From: JAFEDN01 sp965651935
Lineage (GTDB): Bacteria > Pseudomonadota > Gammaproteobacteria > Coxiellales > Coxiellaceae
DNA length: 24,814 bases
Reading direction: 5' to 3'
Assembly: GCA_965651935.1 (NCBI GenBank)
Contig: CBFGTC010000021.1
Location: forward strand, 1 to 24,814
In this document: piece after piece, positions 1-8,674 of the stretch
How positions within the stretch are numbered: position 1 is the stretch's first letter
Layout: every line of letters starts with the position of its first letter
Notes under the pieces: model-generated
Told to the model about the DNA's origin: nothing
What the model saw: the letters and a program-made list of their open reading frames with translations, nothing else
Database searches by the model: none
Program-made: the position numbers and the translations under genes

Positions 1-67
1 GTCACCTGGAACCCGCCCAACACCGACCTTTATTTATTCAGCGGGAACCGCTGATCATTCCCTTAGT

Positions 68-95
68 TTGCTATAAACCTTGGTCATGTTAGAAT
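68..95 (+). promoter_or_regulatory. possible sigma70-type promoter for sohB
   Basis: TTGCTA at 68-73 and TAGAAT at 90-95 are separated by 16 nt and lie about 25 nt upstream of the sohB start. A strong ribosome binding site (GGAGG) follows before the ATG at 120. The -35 match is weak, so this is only a candidate. The rest of 1-119 holds no gene that can be recognised. Confidence 0.3.
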
Positions 96-119
96 GATCA
101 CTCTCAACCGGAGGTTTAA

Positions 120-1115
120 ATGCATTTTTTAAGCGAATATGGGTTATTTTTACTTAAAACAATCAGCATTGTCGTTGCCATCCTGGTGGTGGTTGCAGGC
201 ATTGTATTGATAATCACTTTAGCTAAAAGTAAAGAAAAATCTGGGAAATTGTCCATTCAAAAAATAAATAAAAAATATCAAAATTATCGCGAAATAATCG
301 ATGAAGCCGCTGCAAATCGCCATCAACGCAAACTAGCTAAAAAAAATTTAAAACAACTGGTTAAAATGGATAAAACACCGCGGTCTCGTTTGTTTGTACT
401 CAATTTTTCGGGGGATATTAAAGCCTCGGCTGTTGAAGCTTTACGTGAGGAAATTACCGCGATCATTATTAGTAAAAAACCCGGCGATGAGGTTTTAATT
501 TGCGTAGAAAGCCCGGGCGGACTGGTTCATGCTTATGGTCTAGCGGCAGCACAAATACAAAGACTAAAACAAGAAAATATTAAAATTACCATCGCGGTAG
601 ATAAAGTGGCTGCTAGCGGTGGGTACATGATAGCCTGTTTAGCCGACCGAATTATTTCAGCTCCTTTTGCTATCATCGGCTCTATCGGTGTAATTGCTCA
701 ATTGCCTAATTTTCATCGCTGGCTAGAGAAAAATGATATTGATTTTGAACAAATTTCCGCTGGGCAATATAAAAGAACTTTAACTTTGTTTGGTAAAAAT
801 ACTCCAGAAGGCCGGCAAAAATTACAGGAAGAGATTAATGATGCCCACCACCTTTTTAAACTTTTTATCCAGCAAAATCGTCCCGCGGTAAACATTGATG
901 AAGTGGCCACAGGAGAGCATTGGTTTGGTTGCCGGGCTTTGGATTTAAAATTAATTGATGAGATCAAAACCAGTGATGATTTCTTGATTAGCTTAAATTC
1001 CTCACACGACATATATCAACTCAAATACGAATTTAAGAAAAACTTAGGGCAGCGGATCGCTTTGTCCGCCAACGGATTAATCAATCATTTTTGGCCTCAA
1101 ACGATGAGTTATTAA
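120..1115 (+). CDS. sohB: SohB-like inner-membrane serine peptidase (S49 family)
   Basis: This 331-residue protein matches the SohB branch of the S49 (SppA-like) peptidases, which cleave peptides at or in the inner membrane. Residues about 10-34 form one hydrophobic anchor and the rest is a soluble protease domain. The catalytic serine is S166 in AASGGY and the general-base lysine is K218 in GQYKRT, the Ser-Lys dyad of the family. SPGG near residue 131 and the GSIGV segment (188-192) are also typical. The length is close to normal for SohB. GGAGG lies 6-7 nt before the ATG. The gene ends 1 nt before the next start, so it probably heads a plus-strand operon. The family call is firm. The physiological substrate is unknown. 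Confidence 0.9.
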   Translation: MHFLSEYGLFLLKTISIVVAILVVVAGIVLIITLAKSKEKSGKLSIQKINKKYQNYREIIDEAAANRHQRKLAKKNLKQLVKMDKTPRSRLFVLNFSGDIKASAVEALREEITAIIISKKPGDEVLICVESPGGLVHAYGLAAAQIQRLKQENIKITIAVDKVAASGGYMIACLADRIISAPFAIIGSIGVIAQLPNFHRWLEKNDIDFEQISAGQYKRTLTLFGKNTPEGRQKLQEEINDAHHLFKLFIQQNRPAVNIDEVATGEHWFGCRALDLKLIDEIKTSDDFLISLNSSHDIYQLKYEFKKNLGQRIALSANGLINHFWPQTMSY

Positions 1116-1116
1116 T

Positions 1117-2049
1117 ATGGCGCACGTGCATCATTCTCATTCTGATTTAGACGCACAGCATTCACATTTGCATTCTCATTCTCATAAACATCATCCTCAC
1201 CGCATATTACTCATGGCTGTCGCCATTATCTTTCTTTTTTCCATAGTCGAAGCCCTAGGCGGTTGGTGGACCGGTTCACTGGCTTTATTAGGGGACGCCG
1301 GTCATATGGCCTCCGATGGAATTGCTTTGGGTATCGCCGCTTTTGCCGGGTGGCTAGCATTAATGCCCCCTTCTCAAAAACACAGTTATGGCTTAGGGCG
1401 AGCAGAAGTCATTGCCGGCGGTTTAAGCAGTTTATTCATGCTTATTATTTCATTAATGGTGATGGTCACAGCCGTTCATCGGCTACACAATCCACAACAC
1501 GTGCAAGGCGGTGCAGTCATGGTGATTGCATTAGTTGGATTGACCGTGAATTTGTTCGTGGGGTGGTTATTAGCGCATGGAGAACGTACTTTGAATATCC
1601 GTGCCGCGTTGCTACACATCATGAGCGATATTTTAGGTTCTATCGCGGCATTAATCTCCGGTGCGGTAATTTATTTTACGCATTGGATGTTAATCGATCC
1701 CATTTTGTCTATTTTAATAGGCGTGTTAATTTTAATATCCAGCTTATCCTTAATTCGCGAATCCCTTTTGATTGTCATGGAAGGGGTGCCCGGGCATATT
1801 AATTTAAAAAACGTTTGCGATCAACTTTTGCAAGTGGGGGGTGTCAAAGCCCTCCATGATCTGCATATTTGGACTTTATCCTCTGGAAAGACCGCCTTGT
1901 CAGCGCATGTTTTTATTTATGATCCCAACCAATGGTCCGCTATACTGACCAACATGCGTGAATTACTGCAAAAAAATTATAATATTAGACATGTCACTTT
2001 ACAGCCCGAACCTGATATTATTGATTGTCAGCCTTGCAAGGAACCCTAA
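1117..2049 (+). CDS. cation diffusion facilitator (ZitB/CzcD-type metal exporter)
   Basis: This 310-residue CDF-family protein is expected to export Zn2+ or a similar divalent cation from the cytoplasm by proton exchange. The N-terminus (1-28) is very rich in histidine, a common metal-binding feature of zinc exporters. About six membrane segments follow (roughly 30-210). The transport-site signatures are visible: H63-x3-D67 in one helix and H167-x3-D171 in the partner helix. The conserved HSYGLGRAEV motif is at 89-98. The last 90 residues form the cytosolic ferredoxin-like domain, with LHDLHIWTLSSG typical of the family. The stop codon of sohB is 1 nt upstream and no clear Shine-Dalgarno site is seen, suggesting translational coupling. 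Metal specificity cannot be read from the sequence. Confidence 0.9.
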   Translation: MAHVHHSHSDLDAQHSHLHSHSHKHHPHRILLMAVAIIFLFSIVEALGGWWTGSLALLGDAGHMASDGIALGIAAFAGWLALMPPSQKHSYGLGRAEVIAGGLSSLFMLIISLMVMVTAVHRLHNPQHVQGGAVMVIALVGLTVNLFVGWLLAHGERTLNIRAALLHIMSDILGSIAALISGAVIYFTHWMLIDPILSILIGVLILISSLSLIRESLLIVMEGVPGHINLKNVCDQLLQVGGVKALHDLHIWTLSSGKTALSAHVFIYDPNQWSAILTNMRELLQKNYNIRHVTLQPEPDIIDCQPCKEP

Positions 2050-2052
2050 GCC

Positions 2053-2769
2053 ATGTCAGTCGACCTCAATGAAATAGCTAAATTTGATGCGCTAGCCAAA
2101 GATTGGTGGGACCCTCTAGGCCCGATGAAACCATTGCATCAACTGAACCCTTTGCGTTTTAAAGCCATCACCCAGCAAGTCAAGCTAGCTGGCAAAAAGA
2201 TTTTAGATATCGGTTGTGGCGGTGGATTATTGAGTGAAACCATGGCTAAAGCACAGGCTCAAGTAACCGGCATTGATTTAAGTGAATCTTTAATTAAAAC
2301 CGCTTCTCAACATGCTCAGCAACAAGGGTTAAATATCGAATACCGTTTGCAAAGCAGCACAGAATTAGTCAATGAACAGCGCGAGGCGTTTGATATTATT
2401 ACCTGCATGGAATTGCTTGAACACGTTCCAGACCCGGATCTGCTTATTCAAGAATGCGCCAAACTTGTTAAACCTGACGGTATGATTTTTTTCGCGACGA
2501 TCAATCGTAATTGGCAATCTTTTTTAAAAGCCATTGTCGGCGCAGAATATATTTTAAAATTACTTCCCAGAGGCACTCATCAATATTCGCAATTTATCCG
2601 CCCTTCTGAATTAACGTTATGGGCCAACCGCAGTGGATTGAGTTTAAAGGGATTTCAGGGCTTCTCATACAATCCTTTATTACAACAATTTCACTTAAGC
2701 GAAGATATTTCCGTGAATTATCTCGCTTTTTATACTCGGCAGAGTGGACAGAATGCCATTGCCAGCTAA
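2053..2769 (+). CDS. ubiG: ubiquinone biosynthesis O-methyltransferase UbiG
   Basis: UbiG carries out both SAM-dependent O-methylations of ubiquinone biosynthesis. The 238-residue length is normal. The N-terminal signature FDALAKDWWDPLGPMKPLHQ (11-30) is specific to UbiG. The SAM-binding motif I, DIGCGGGLLSE, lies at 52-62, and an acidic residue (D75 in GIDLS) fits ribose binding. The motif around MELLEHVPDP is typical of class I methyltransferases. The start is 3 nt after the stop of the metal exporter gene, and the 3' end overlaps the downstream phosphatase gene, which indicates one transcription unit. Having UbiG implies an aerobic electron chain that uses ubiquinone. Confidence 0.96.
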   Translation: MSVDLNEIAKFDALAKDWWDPLGPMKPLHQLNPLRFKAITQQVKLAGKKILDIGCGGGLLSETMAKAQAQVTGIDLSESLIKTASQHAQQQGLNIEYRLQSSTELVNEQREAFDIITCMELLEHVPDPDLLIQECAKLVKPDGMIFFATINRNWQSFLKAIVGAEYILKLLPRGTHQYSQFIRPSELTLWANRSGLSLKGFQGFSYNPLLQQFHLSEDISVNYLAFYTRQSGQNAIAS

Positions 2770-3436
2770 AATTGAAGCGGTTTTTTTCGATTTAGATGGG
2801 ACCTTACTCGACACCGCGGCAGATTTGAATGCAGCATGTAACCAAGTTTTACAAGATTATCAAAAACCTCCCATTCCTTTAGCTGAATTTCGCCATTATA
2901 TCCATGGCGGCGCCGTGATGATGATAGGCGCCAGTTTCGGCATTGACTCTGCTCATCCAGAATACCTCACAATTAAATCCCGTTTTTTGCAAAAATACCA
3001 ACAGCAATTGTTGCTCAATACTTGCTTATACCCTGGAATCGCGGAAACCTTGCAAATGCTTGAGCAATTGGGCATTCCCTGGGGAATTATCACCAATAAA
3101 TTGGAATATTTGACTAAACCAATCATCAATCATTTCGGTTTTGATCAACGCTGTTGCTGTATTATTTGTGGTGATACCTTACCGACTCCTAAACCCGATC
3201 CGGCTCCGCTATTACATGCCTGTCAACTGATAAAAGTGAAACCTCAAAATTGTTTATTTGTGGGGGATTCCTTGGTTGATATGCAAGCAGCACAGGCAGC
3301 CGGCATGATGGGAGTTATCGCTACCTATGGATATCTCCCTAAAAATACACCCTGGGAGTTGTGGCCATATAGCATCCTGATTAAAACCGCACATGATTTA
3401 GCAAATTTATTTAAAAATAGGTTGAACTTATCATGA
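2753..3436 (+). CDS. gph: HAD-superfamily phosphatase (phosphoglycolate/MurNAc-6-P phosphatase type)
   Basis: This HAD-IA hydrolase is about 227 residues long, counted from the ATG at 2753. A GTG at 2744 would add three residues. All four HAD motifs are present: DLDGT with the nucleophile D13 and D15, T114 in ITNK, K147 in KPDP, and GDSLVD with D172 and D176. The family includes phosphoglycolate phosphatase (Gph) and the muramic-acid-6-phosphate phosphatase MupP. In pseudomonads MupP is encoded next to ubiG, so the 17-nt overlap with ubiG here makes the MupP role of cell-wall recycling at least as likely as Gph. The sequence alone does not decide between them. The 3' end overlaps the next gene by ATGA. 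Confidence 0.85.
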   Translation: MPLPAKIEAVFFDLDGTLLDTAADLNAACNQVLQDYQKPPIPLAEFRHYIHGGAVMMIGASFGIDSAHPEYLTIKSRFLQKYQQQLLLNTCLYPGIAETLQMLEQLGIPWGIITNKLEYLTKPIINHFGFDQRCCCIICGDTLPTPKPDPAPLLHACQLIKVKPQNCLFVGDSLVDMQAAQAAGMMGVIATYGYLPKNTPWELWPYSILIKTAHDLANLFKNRLNLS

Positions 3437-4821
3437 AAAAAAATTTTTATATTGTAGTCGCTTTAATTGCTGCTTTATCCGGCATCTTATTTGGTTACGA
3501 CACAGGCGTTATTTCTGGCGCAATTCTTTTTATCCGGGATGAATTTTCCTTATCACCTCAATTAAACGGTTTGGTGGTTTCCGCCGTTTTGTTTGGTGCT
3601 TTATTAGGCGCTATAATCAGTGGCTGGCTCACCGACCGTTTCGGACGGAAAAATTTATTAATCGTTGATGCGATTATTTTTATAATCGGAACCTTAGGAA
3701 GCAGTTTTGCTACCCATTTAAGTGCTTTGATTATAAGCCGTATTATCGTTGGCATAGCCATCGGAATCGCTTCTTATATAGCCCCATTATACATTTCTGA
3801 AATCGCTCCAGCGAAATATCGCGGCGCTTTAGTTTCTTTTAATCAACTGGCGATTACGTTAGGAATATTGCTTTCATATGTGGTAGATAGTATTTTTGCC
3901 GAATCCCAAGCTTGGCGCTGGATGCTGGGAATTGGCATAATTCCAGCCGTGCTTTTACTTATTGGCATGATTTTTTTACCATATAGTCCGCGTTGGCTGA
4001 TGTCGCGAGGACGAGAGACTGAAGCTTTAAAGGCCCTTAAAAAAATTAATGGGCAACACCACTCTGAATGCCTTGAACAGCTTCAAATTATCAAAAACAG
4101 TCTACGTCAACAAAAAGGCAACTGGCGGATGTTATTTTCATCACCCATTCGCACCACGTTATTTATCGCCGGCGGATTGGCTTTTTTACAACAAGTCACT
4201 GGAATCAATACCATTATTTATTATGCGCCAACCATTTTCCAAATGGCAGGTTTCAATAGTGCGAGTTCTGCTATTTCCACCACCATGATTATCGGAGTAG
4301 CTTTTGTATTGTTTACCATTTTAGCTTTACCGCTGGTGGATTCCTTAGGCAGACGTTTTTTATTATTAACTGGCTTGACAGCCATGTCACTCAGTTTAGG
4401 CTTATTAAGTTGGACATTCCATCTGCAACACCCGGGACCTGTACTTAAACAATTAACTTTAATTAGCATGCTGGTTTTTATTGCCGGATTTGCCATCAGT
4501 TTAGGCCCAATCATGTGGCTCATGATTGCCGAGATTTTCCCTTTAAAAGTCCGTGGTTTAGGGGCCAGTATTGCGACATGCATCAATTGGAGTTCCAATT
4601 GGTTAGTGGCTATTACTTTTCTATCCTTGATTTCCTGGATCGGCCCCAGCGGCGCTTTTGGAATTTATTTTAGTCTTAGTCTTATCGCTATCGTATTTGT
4701 GTATTTGTGGGTTCCTGAAACCAAAGCTTGCACTTTAGAAGATATTGAAGCCAATCTCTACGCCGGCAAATCTGCCAGAAGATTGGGTGAAAAAAATAAA
4801 TGTTGCCATTTACCACATTAG
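3433..4821 (+). CDS. MFS sugar porter (sugar:H+ symporter family)
   Basis: This 462-residue major facilitator protein belongs to the sugar porter family (XylE/GalP/AraE and GLUT relatives) and has about 12 membrane helices. Diagnostic motifs are GYDTGVISGA at 21-30, DRFGRK at 68-73 after helix 2, SPRWL replacing the usual PESPRWL after helix 6, QQVTGIN near 253-259, and PETKACTLEDIE replacing PETKG near the C-terminus. It should import a hexose, pentose or polyol with protons. The actual sugar cannot be told. The start overlaps the stop of the upstream phosphatase gene (ATGA), so it is the last member of the sohB-initiated run. A 120-nt gap with a good promoter follows it. Confidence 0.88.
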   Translation: MKKNFYIVVALIAALSGILFGYDTGVISGAILFIRDEFSLSPQLNGLVVSAVLFGALLGAIISGWLTDRFGRKNLLIVDAIIFIIGTLGSSFATHLSALIISRIIVGIAIGIASYIAPLYISEIAPAKYRGALVSFNQLAITLGILLSYVVDSIFAESQAWRWMLGIGIIPAVLLLIGMIFLPYSPRWLMSRGRETEALKALKKINGQHHSECLEQLQIIKNSLRQQKGNWRMLFSSPIRTTLFIAGGLAFLQQVTGINTIIYYAPTIFQMAGFNSASSAISTTMIIGVAFVLFTILALPLVDSLGRRFLLLTGLTAMSLSLGLLSWTFHLQHPGPVLKQLTLISMLVFIAGFAISLGPIMWLMIAEIFPLKVRGLGASIATCINWSSNWLVAITFLSLISWIGPSGAFGIYFSLSLIAIVFVYLWVPETKACTLEDIEANLYAGKSARRLGEKNKCCHLPH

Positions 4822-4879
4822 AAACGTCATGAACGAATCGTGGTCCTCTCCTCTTTTAACTGCTTAATCTTTATCAGTC

Positions 4880-4908
4880 TTGACTATTTATTATGCTTGA
4901 TCTAATTT
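4880..4908 (+). promoter_or_regulatory. sigma70-type promoter for the MFS-coaX unit
   Basis: TTGACT (4880-4885) and TAATTT (4903-4908) are separated by exactly 17 nt. They lie 34 nt upstream of the MFS start at 4942, in an otherwise non-coding gap (4822-4941). The -35 matches consensus at five of six positions. Confidence 0.6.
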
Positions 4909-4941
4909 AATACCATCTTTATATCTTATGAGGACTTGATC

Positions 4942-6198
4942 ATGGGACAGGTACCTAAATTAAAGCTTTTTACTGTTGTCATGTGCTCCGAATTTGGCAA
5001 CAACATGTTAATACCTTTATTATCTTTTATTTTCTTTGCCACCGACAGTCCTTTATTCTCAAACCCTACCGATACAGCCCATCGTAGCTTTTTATTTGGC
5101 CTATGCCTTAGCTTATACAAACTAGCTGGCGTGATAGGATGCATGCTAATTACGGCTTTATCGGACCATTATGGCCGCAAATTAGCGCTGAATTGTGCTC
5201 TCAGTGGCTTGTTAATTGTCGCCACTTGTGGTGCGATAGCGCTCTATATCCATAGTCCTATTTTATTTATCGCAGGCTATATTTTGGTGGGATTTTTAGA
5301 TACCATGCTGGCCACAGGTCCTGCTATTGTTGGCGATATTAGCAAAAATCATAACCGGATTAATAATATGGCCACTATGCAATGTGTTATTTCTTTAGGT
5401 GCATGTTTAGGCCCCATTGTCGGAGGTCAATTGGCTAGTCAGCAATGGATATTATCCACCACTTACGCCCTACCCTTTTTCATTGCTTCCGTCATTGCTG
5501 CCATTAATTTATGGCTGATACAAATCAGTCCAGAAACTTTAAACCAACCTTGTCCAGCTAATTTTTCACTCCCCTCAATGATTCGTGATTACTTAAAATT
5601 ATTACGCAATCCGCAAATAGCCTGGTTATTTTTATTATTTATTCTATGTCAATTCAGTTGGAGCAGTTATTATGAGTTCATCCCACCGACTTTAAAGAAT
5701 ATTTTTCATTTCCCCCCTTCACTGGTTGGGTTATTTGTCGGTTTAATCGCGTTTTGGCTCATTATTGCTACCGGTATTATGATACGGCCCTTACTGAAAT
5801 TATTTAGTTATCCACAATTGTTATGGATGTCGACTGGAGCAGTTGCTGGCGGCGCCTTGATGAGTTTAGTGGCCAGTGAATATCCCTTCAATGCTATTTC
5901 TTTGTGGTTGATATGGTTCAGCCCTCTATTAACGGCCATGGGGGATGTGATTTTTTTCACTCTTCTCGTGGGATTTTTAGCGCAAGCTGTTCCGAACTAC
6001 CAGCTTGGGCGGGCCATGGGCTTGACCCGAACCCTAGCTTATTTAGTATGGTCACTAACAGCCATGTTAGGTGGTTTATTGTTAGCCTGGGGTTATAATC
6101 ATGCTCTAGCTTTAGCTCCTTTAGGTGCGATCATTTTATTAGGTATTTTTAGTTTTAATACACACTCATTTCAATTTCTTCAGAAGGAAAGCATATGA
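4942..6198 (+). CDS. MFS transporter, TetA/multidrug-efflux-like
   Basis: This 418-residue major facilitator protein has about 12 membrane helices. After helix 2 it carries SDHYGRK, a match to the DRxGRR-type loop motif of drug:H+ antiporters, and the N-terminal half has a GPIVGG motif typical of TetA-like exporters. The ATG at 4942 is preferred over an in-frame TTG at 4936 because GAGGA (4930-4934) is placed correctly for it. It has its own promoter and overlaps coaX by 4 nt (ATGA). It probably exports a small molecule, but no substrate can be assigned. Confidence 0.82.
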   Translation: MGQVPKLKLFTVVMCSEFGNNMLIPLLSFIFFATDSPLFSNPTDTAHRSFLFGLCLSLYKLAGVIGCMLITALSDHYGRKLALNCALSGLLIVATCGAIALYIHSPILFIAGYILVGFLDTMLATGPAIVGDISKNHNRINNMATMQCVISLGACLGPIVGGQLASQQWILSTTYALPFFIASVIAAINLWLIQISPETLNQPCPANFSLPSMIRDYLKLLRNPQIAWLFLLFILCQFSWSSYYEFIPPTLKNIFHFPPSLVGLFVGLIAFWLIIATGIMIRPLLKLFSYPQLLWMSTGAVAGGALMSLVASEYPFNAISLWLIWFSPLLTAMGDVIFFTLLVGFLAQAVPNYQLGRAMGLTRTLAYLVWSLTAMLGGLLLAWGYNHALALAPLGAIILLGIFSFNTHSFQFLQKESI

Positions 6199-6965
6199 TT
6201 TTATGTCTTGATGTTGGAAATACCCATATTTTTGGCGGGGTTTATCACGGTAAGCAGATTGTATTGCGGTTTCGTTATGATACCAAACAACCTCATACTT
6301 CAGATCAAATCGGGATATTTTTTCGCAATGTTTTACGAGAAAATAATATAGAGTTCAAAAACATTAAAAAAATTGCCATTGCTTCCGTTGTCCCCAGTAT
6401 TGATTACTCTCTTCGTGCGGCCTGTATTAAATATTTTGACATTGAACCTTTTGTATTGCAGGCAGGCGTTAAAACCGGGATCAAAATTAAAACCGAGCAT
6501 CCCGAAAAAGTGGGGGCAGATTTAGTAGCCGAAGCCATCGCTGGCGTGCACCAATACCCTAAACAGAATATAATTATTGTGGATTTTGGCACAGCCACCA
6601 CCTATTTAGCGGTCAATGATCGTCAGGAATTTTTGGGGGTGACTATTTTACCGGGTTTTAAAACATCTATGGAGGCGTTAAAATCCAACACTGCGGCATT
6701 ACCTGCGGTCGAAATTGTCAAACCGCAAGCGATGTTGGGGCGCAACACCATACAATGTATCCAAGCCGGTTTGTATTATAGTCAACTGGCTACTTTAAAA
6801 GAATTAACCCAGGGCATTACCCAGCAATGCTTTAATGGTATTCCCCCCATTATTATTGGCACGGGTGGGTTTTCTTATCTTTTTGAAGAAGAAAAAATAT
6901 TCACCCACTTGGCGCCCGATATTGTCCTAGAAGGGTTATATATTGCTCTTTTAAAAAATCAGTGA
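6195..6965 (+). CDS. coaX: type III pantothenate kinase
   Basis: CoaX phosphorylates pantothenate, the first step of coenzyme A synthesis. Type III enzymes belong to the ASKHA fold and resist the acyl-CoA feedback that controls CoaA. The 256-residue length is typical. The phosphate-binding motif DVGNTH with D6 is at the N-terminus, GADLVAEA with D109 is in the middle, and VDFGTATTY with D130 is the adenosine/phosphate-2 motif. The start overlaps the stop of the MFS gene, and AAGGA (6184-6188) lies just upstream. The gene converges on fur. Between them only about 21 nt remain, without an obvious terminator. Confidence 0.95.
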   Translation: MILCLDVGNTHIFGGVYHGKQIVLRFRYDTKQPHTSDQIGIFFRNVLRENNIEFKNIKKIAIASVVPSIDYSLRAACIKYFDIEPFVLQAGVKTGIKIKTEHPEKVGADLVAEAIAGVHQYPKQNIIIVDFGTATTYLAVNDRQEFLGVTILPGFKTSMEALKSNTAALPAVEIVKPQAMLGRNTIQCIQAGLYYSQLATLKELTQGITQQCFNGIPPIIIGTGGFSYLFEEEKIFTHLAPDIVLEGLYIALLKNQ

Positions 6966-6986
6966 TTCCGCTATAGAAATAGTTGA

Positions 6987-7403
6987 TTAGTTAACAAAAT
7001 CACATTTACGACAAAGACCATAAATAGTCAGACTATGGTCCGTAATTTTAAAATGGGCTTTTTCAGCGATAGCCAATTGTCTTTTTTCAATGATGTCGTC
7101 AATAAATTCTTCAACTGCACCACAATTGACACAAACCAAATGGTCATGGTGAGCACCGTGCTCCAATTCAAAAACCGCTTGTCCCCCACTAAAATGGTGC
7201 TTCCTAACCAAGCCGGCAGCTTCAAATTGAGTTAATACCCGATATACCGTCGCCAAACCCACGTCTTCTCCCCGCTCCAGTAAAGCCTGGTAGAGATCTT
7301 CTGCGGTCAAATGATGAGGTTCGGCTTCCTCTAAAATTTTCAAAATAATGGTTCGCGGTAAAGTGACTTTTAAGCCAGCTTGACGGATATCTTTATTAGG
7401 CAA
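6987..7403 (-). CDS. fur: ferric uptake regulator Fur
   Basis: Fur is the Fe2+-responsive transcriptional repressor of iron acquisition. The homologous region begins at AGLKVTLPR and contains the DNA-binding helix region (TAEDLYQALLERGEDVGLATVYRV, split here as TAEDLYQAL and GLATVYRV). It continues through the metal-binding HHDH cluster with the C-x2-C site CVNC, and ends with a second C-x2-C (CRKC), the structural zinc site. The start is uncertain. A TTG at 7403 preceded by GGGAGA gives 138 residues and fits the usual N-terminus. An ATG at 7469 gives 160 residues but has no ribosome site. A still longer form would run deep into bamE. Function is firm. The start is the least certain part. Confidence 0.92.
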   Translation of the reverse strand: MPNKDIRQAGLKVTLPRTIILKILEEAEPHHLTAEDLYQALLERGEDVGLATVYRVLTQFEAAGLVRKHHFSGGQAVFELEHGAHHDHLVCVNCGAVEEFIDDIIEKRQLAIAEKAHFKITDHSLTIYGLCRKCDFVN

Positions 7404-7467
7404 GGGCTCTCCCAGAATATGTACAAAGGTACTGGTTAATATACCACAAATTAGGTATGATTCAGGC
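7404..7467. promoter_or_regulatory. divergent fur/bamE control region
   Basis: This short segment separates fur and bamE. On the plus strand TATGAT at 7456-7461 could be a -10 box for bamE. It would place transcription start very near the bamE ATG at 7468, giving a leaderless or near-leaderless message. A TATATT on the minus strand (7443-7438) could serve fur. No clear -35 box or Fur box is seen. The divergent fur-bamE (omlA/smpA) arrangement is common in gammaproteobacteria. Confidence 0.35.
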
Positions 7468-7797
7468 ATGTGTTTTAAACGTATACTATTTACTTTCGCC
7501 ACGGTGATGTTGAGCTTAGTCATCAGCGGATGTTGGTTTATTTATAAGCCAGATATCAAACAAGGTAATATTTTAACCCTAGAAAAAATCAATCGAATTT
7601 ACACGGGTATGCCTAAAGAAACCGTGGTTAGTATTTTGGGTGAGCCGATATTAATTAATGTATTTAATGATCAAGAAATGGTATATGTGTATACTATTCA
7701 ACCGGGCCATGCTCCCTTTCATGCTGAACAATTGCGGATTCATTTTGTCAATGGACGAGTGTTTCAATATACGACTGACGTTCATAAACTGAAGTAA
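7468..7797 (+). CDS. bamE: outer-membrane assembly lipoprotein BamE (SmpA/OmlA)
   Basis: BamE is the small lipoprotein of the BAM complex, which inserts beta-barrel proteins in the outer membrane. The 109-residue protein has a lipoprotein signal peptide ending in ISGC, so C22 is the predicted lipidated residue. The SmpA/OmlA domain follows, with GMPKETVVSILGEP (a close match to the family's GMTxxxVxxLLGxP) and a C-terminal VNGRV strand. It is transcribed away from fur, the conserved arrangement. The 128 nt after it (7798-7925) hold no recognisable gene and no good terminator. Confidence 0.9.
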   Translation: MCFKRILFTFATVMLSLVISGCWFIYKPDIKQGNILTLEKINRIYTGMPKETVVSILGEPILINVFNDQEMVYVYTIQPGHAPFHAEQLRIHFVNGRVFQYTTDVHKLK

Positions 7798-7925
7798 CAG
7801 ATAAGCATTCTTACTCAGAGGTGAATTGAGTATATAGGACGCCCCCCTTTTCCTCTCGAATAATTGGTTTGCCAAATGCTCAGAATATAAAAAACTCTAA
7901 ATTTATACCGCAATCTGCTGAGATA

Positions 7926-8201
7926 TCAGCTTAATTTAGCCCGGGCTAAGCGAGCTTGCTTTGGATCCATTTTCAAAGGTCTGTAAATTTCGACTCGATC
8001 TCCATTTTGGAGAATCTCGTCTAGTGCGACTTTTTTACCAAAAATCCCTACTGGCACGCTGCCTAACTTAATTTCAGGGAAGATTTTTAAAATTCCTGAG
8101 CGTTGTATTGCCAATGCCAAAGTGCAATTTTCTTCCACGGTCAAAGGGATTTCAATTTGTTGCTGGGGAGAAGAGGCATAAGCCAAAGTGATATGGATCA
8201 T
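7926..8201 (-). CDS. rnfH: RnfH family ubiquitin-like-fold protein
   Basis: This 91-residue protein belongs to the RnfH/UPF0125 family (beta-grasp fold). The C-terminal pattern NGDRVEIYRPLKMDPKQAR is highly characteristic. Biochemical function is not established. In many gammaproteobacteria it is encoded directly after ratA, and the pair has been called ratAB. Here the start overlaps the ratA stop by 4 nt (ATGA on the minus strand), so the two are co-translated. Confidence 0.9.
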   Translation of the reverse strand: MIHITLAYASSPQQQIEIPLTVEENCTLALAIQRSGILKIFPEIKLGSVPVGIFGKKVALDEILQNGDRVEIYRPLKMDPKQARLARAKLS

Positions 8202-8626
8202 AGGTAAATTTGTTGAGCCCGTTGATGAAATGAATCGACTAACAGGTTGACAATTTGGCTAAAAATAGGCCCAAATAATATTTTTAAAACACCAATTAGC
8301 TCAAACTCTAAATTTAAGGTGATCTTACAACTTGTTTCATTGATTTCTTCAAAACTCCAAAACCCCTCCAAGCTTTTAAATGGGCCATCGATTAAACGGA
8401 TTTCAATCATTTTATGGGCTTGCAAGCGATTTAATGTGGTAAAGGATTTATGTATCCCCGCGCCGGCAAAAGTCAGCATGGCGTGTATTTCATCCTCTTT
8501 TTGTAAGATAATTTTACTATCAACGCAATACGGTATAAATTGCGGATATTTTTCAATATCGTTGACTAGATCAAACATTTGAGCGCTTGAATACGGCACT
8601 ACGGCAGTTTTATTAATTATGGTCAT
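8198..8626 (-). CDS. ratA: RatA/COQ10-type START-like protein
   Basis: This 142-residue protein has the START/polyketide-cyclase-like fold of RatA, related to mitochondrial Coq10. RatA was described in E. coli as a ribosome-association inhibitor. The eukaryotic relative binds ubiquinone, so either role is possible. Family features are the opening strand with VPYSSAQMFDLVNDIEKYP (residues about 10-28), the QFIPYC segment, and a C-terminal amphipathic helix. It is divergent from smpB and overlaps rnfH, the standard gammaproteobacterial layout. No clear Shine-Dalgarno site precedes its ATG. Confidence 0.88.
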   Translation of the reverse strand: MTIINKTAVVPYSSAQMFDLVNDIEKYPQFIPYCVDSKIILQKEDEIHAMLTFAGAGIHKSFTTLNRLQAHKMIEIRLIDGPFKSLEGFWSFEEINETSCKITLNLEFELIGVLKILFGPIFSQIVNLLVDSFHQRAQQIYL

Positions 8627-8674
8627 TGCAAAAAGTCGCTAATTGTTAAAGTCAATGATAATATAACTTTCACT

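Noticed and set aside
8627..8674. Clear promoters between ratA and smpB
   Set aside because: TATAAC at 8662-8667 resembles a -10 box, but no -35 box has acceptable spacing, so no promoter was annotated.
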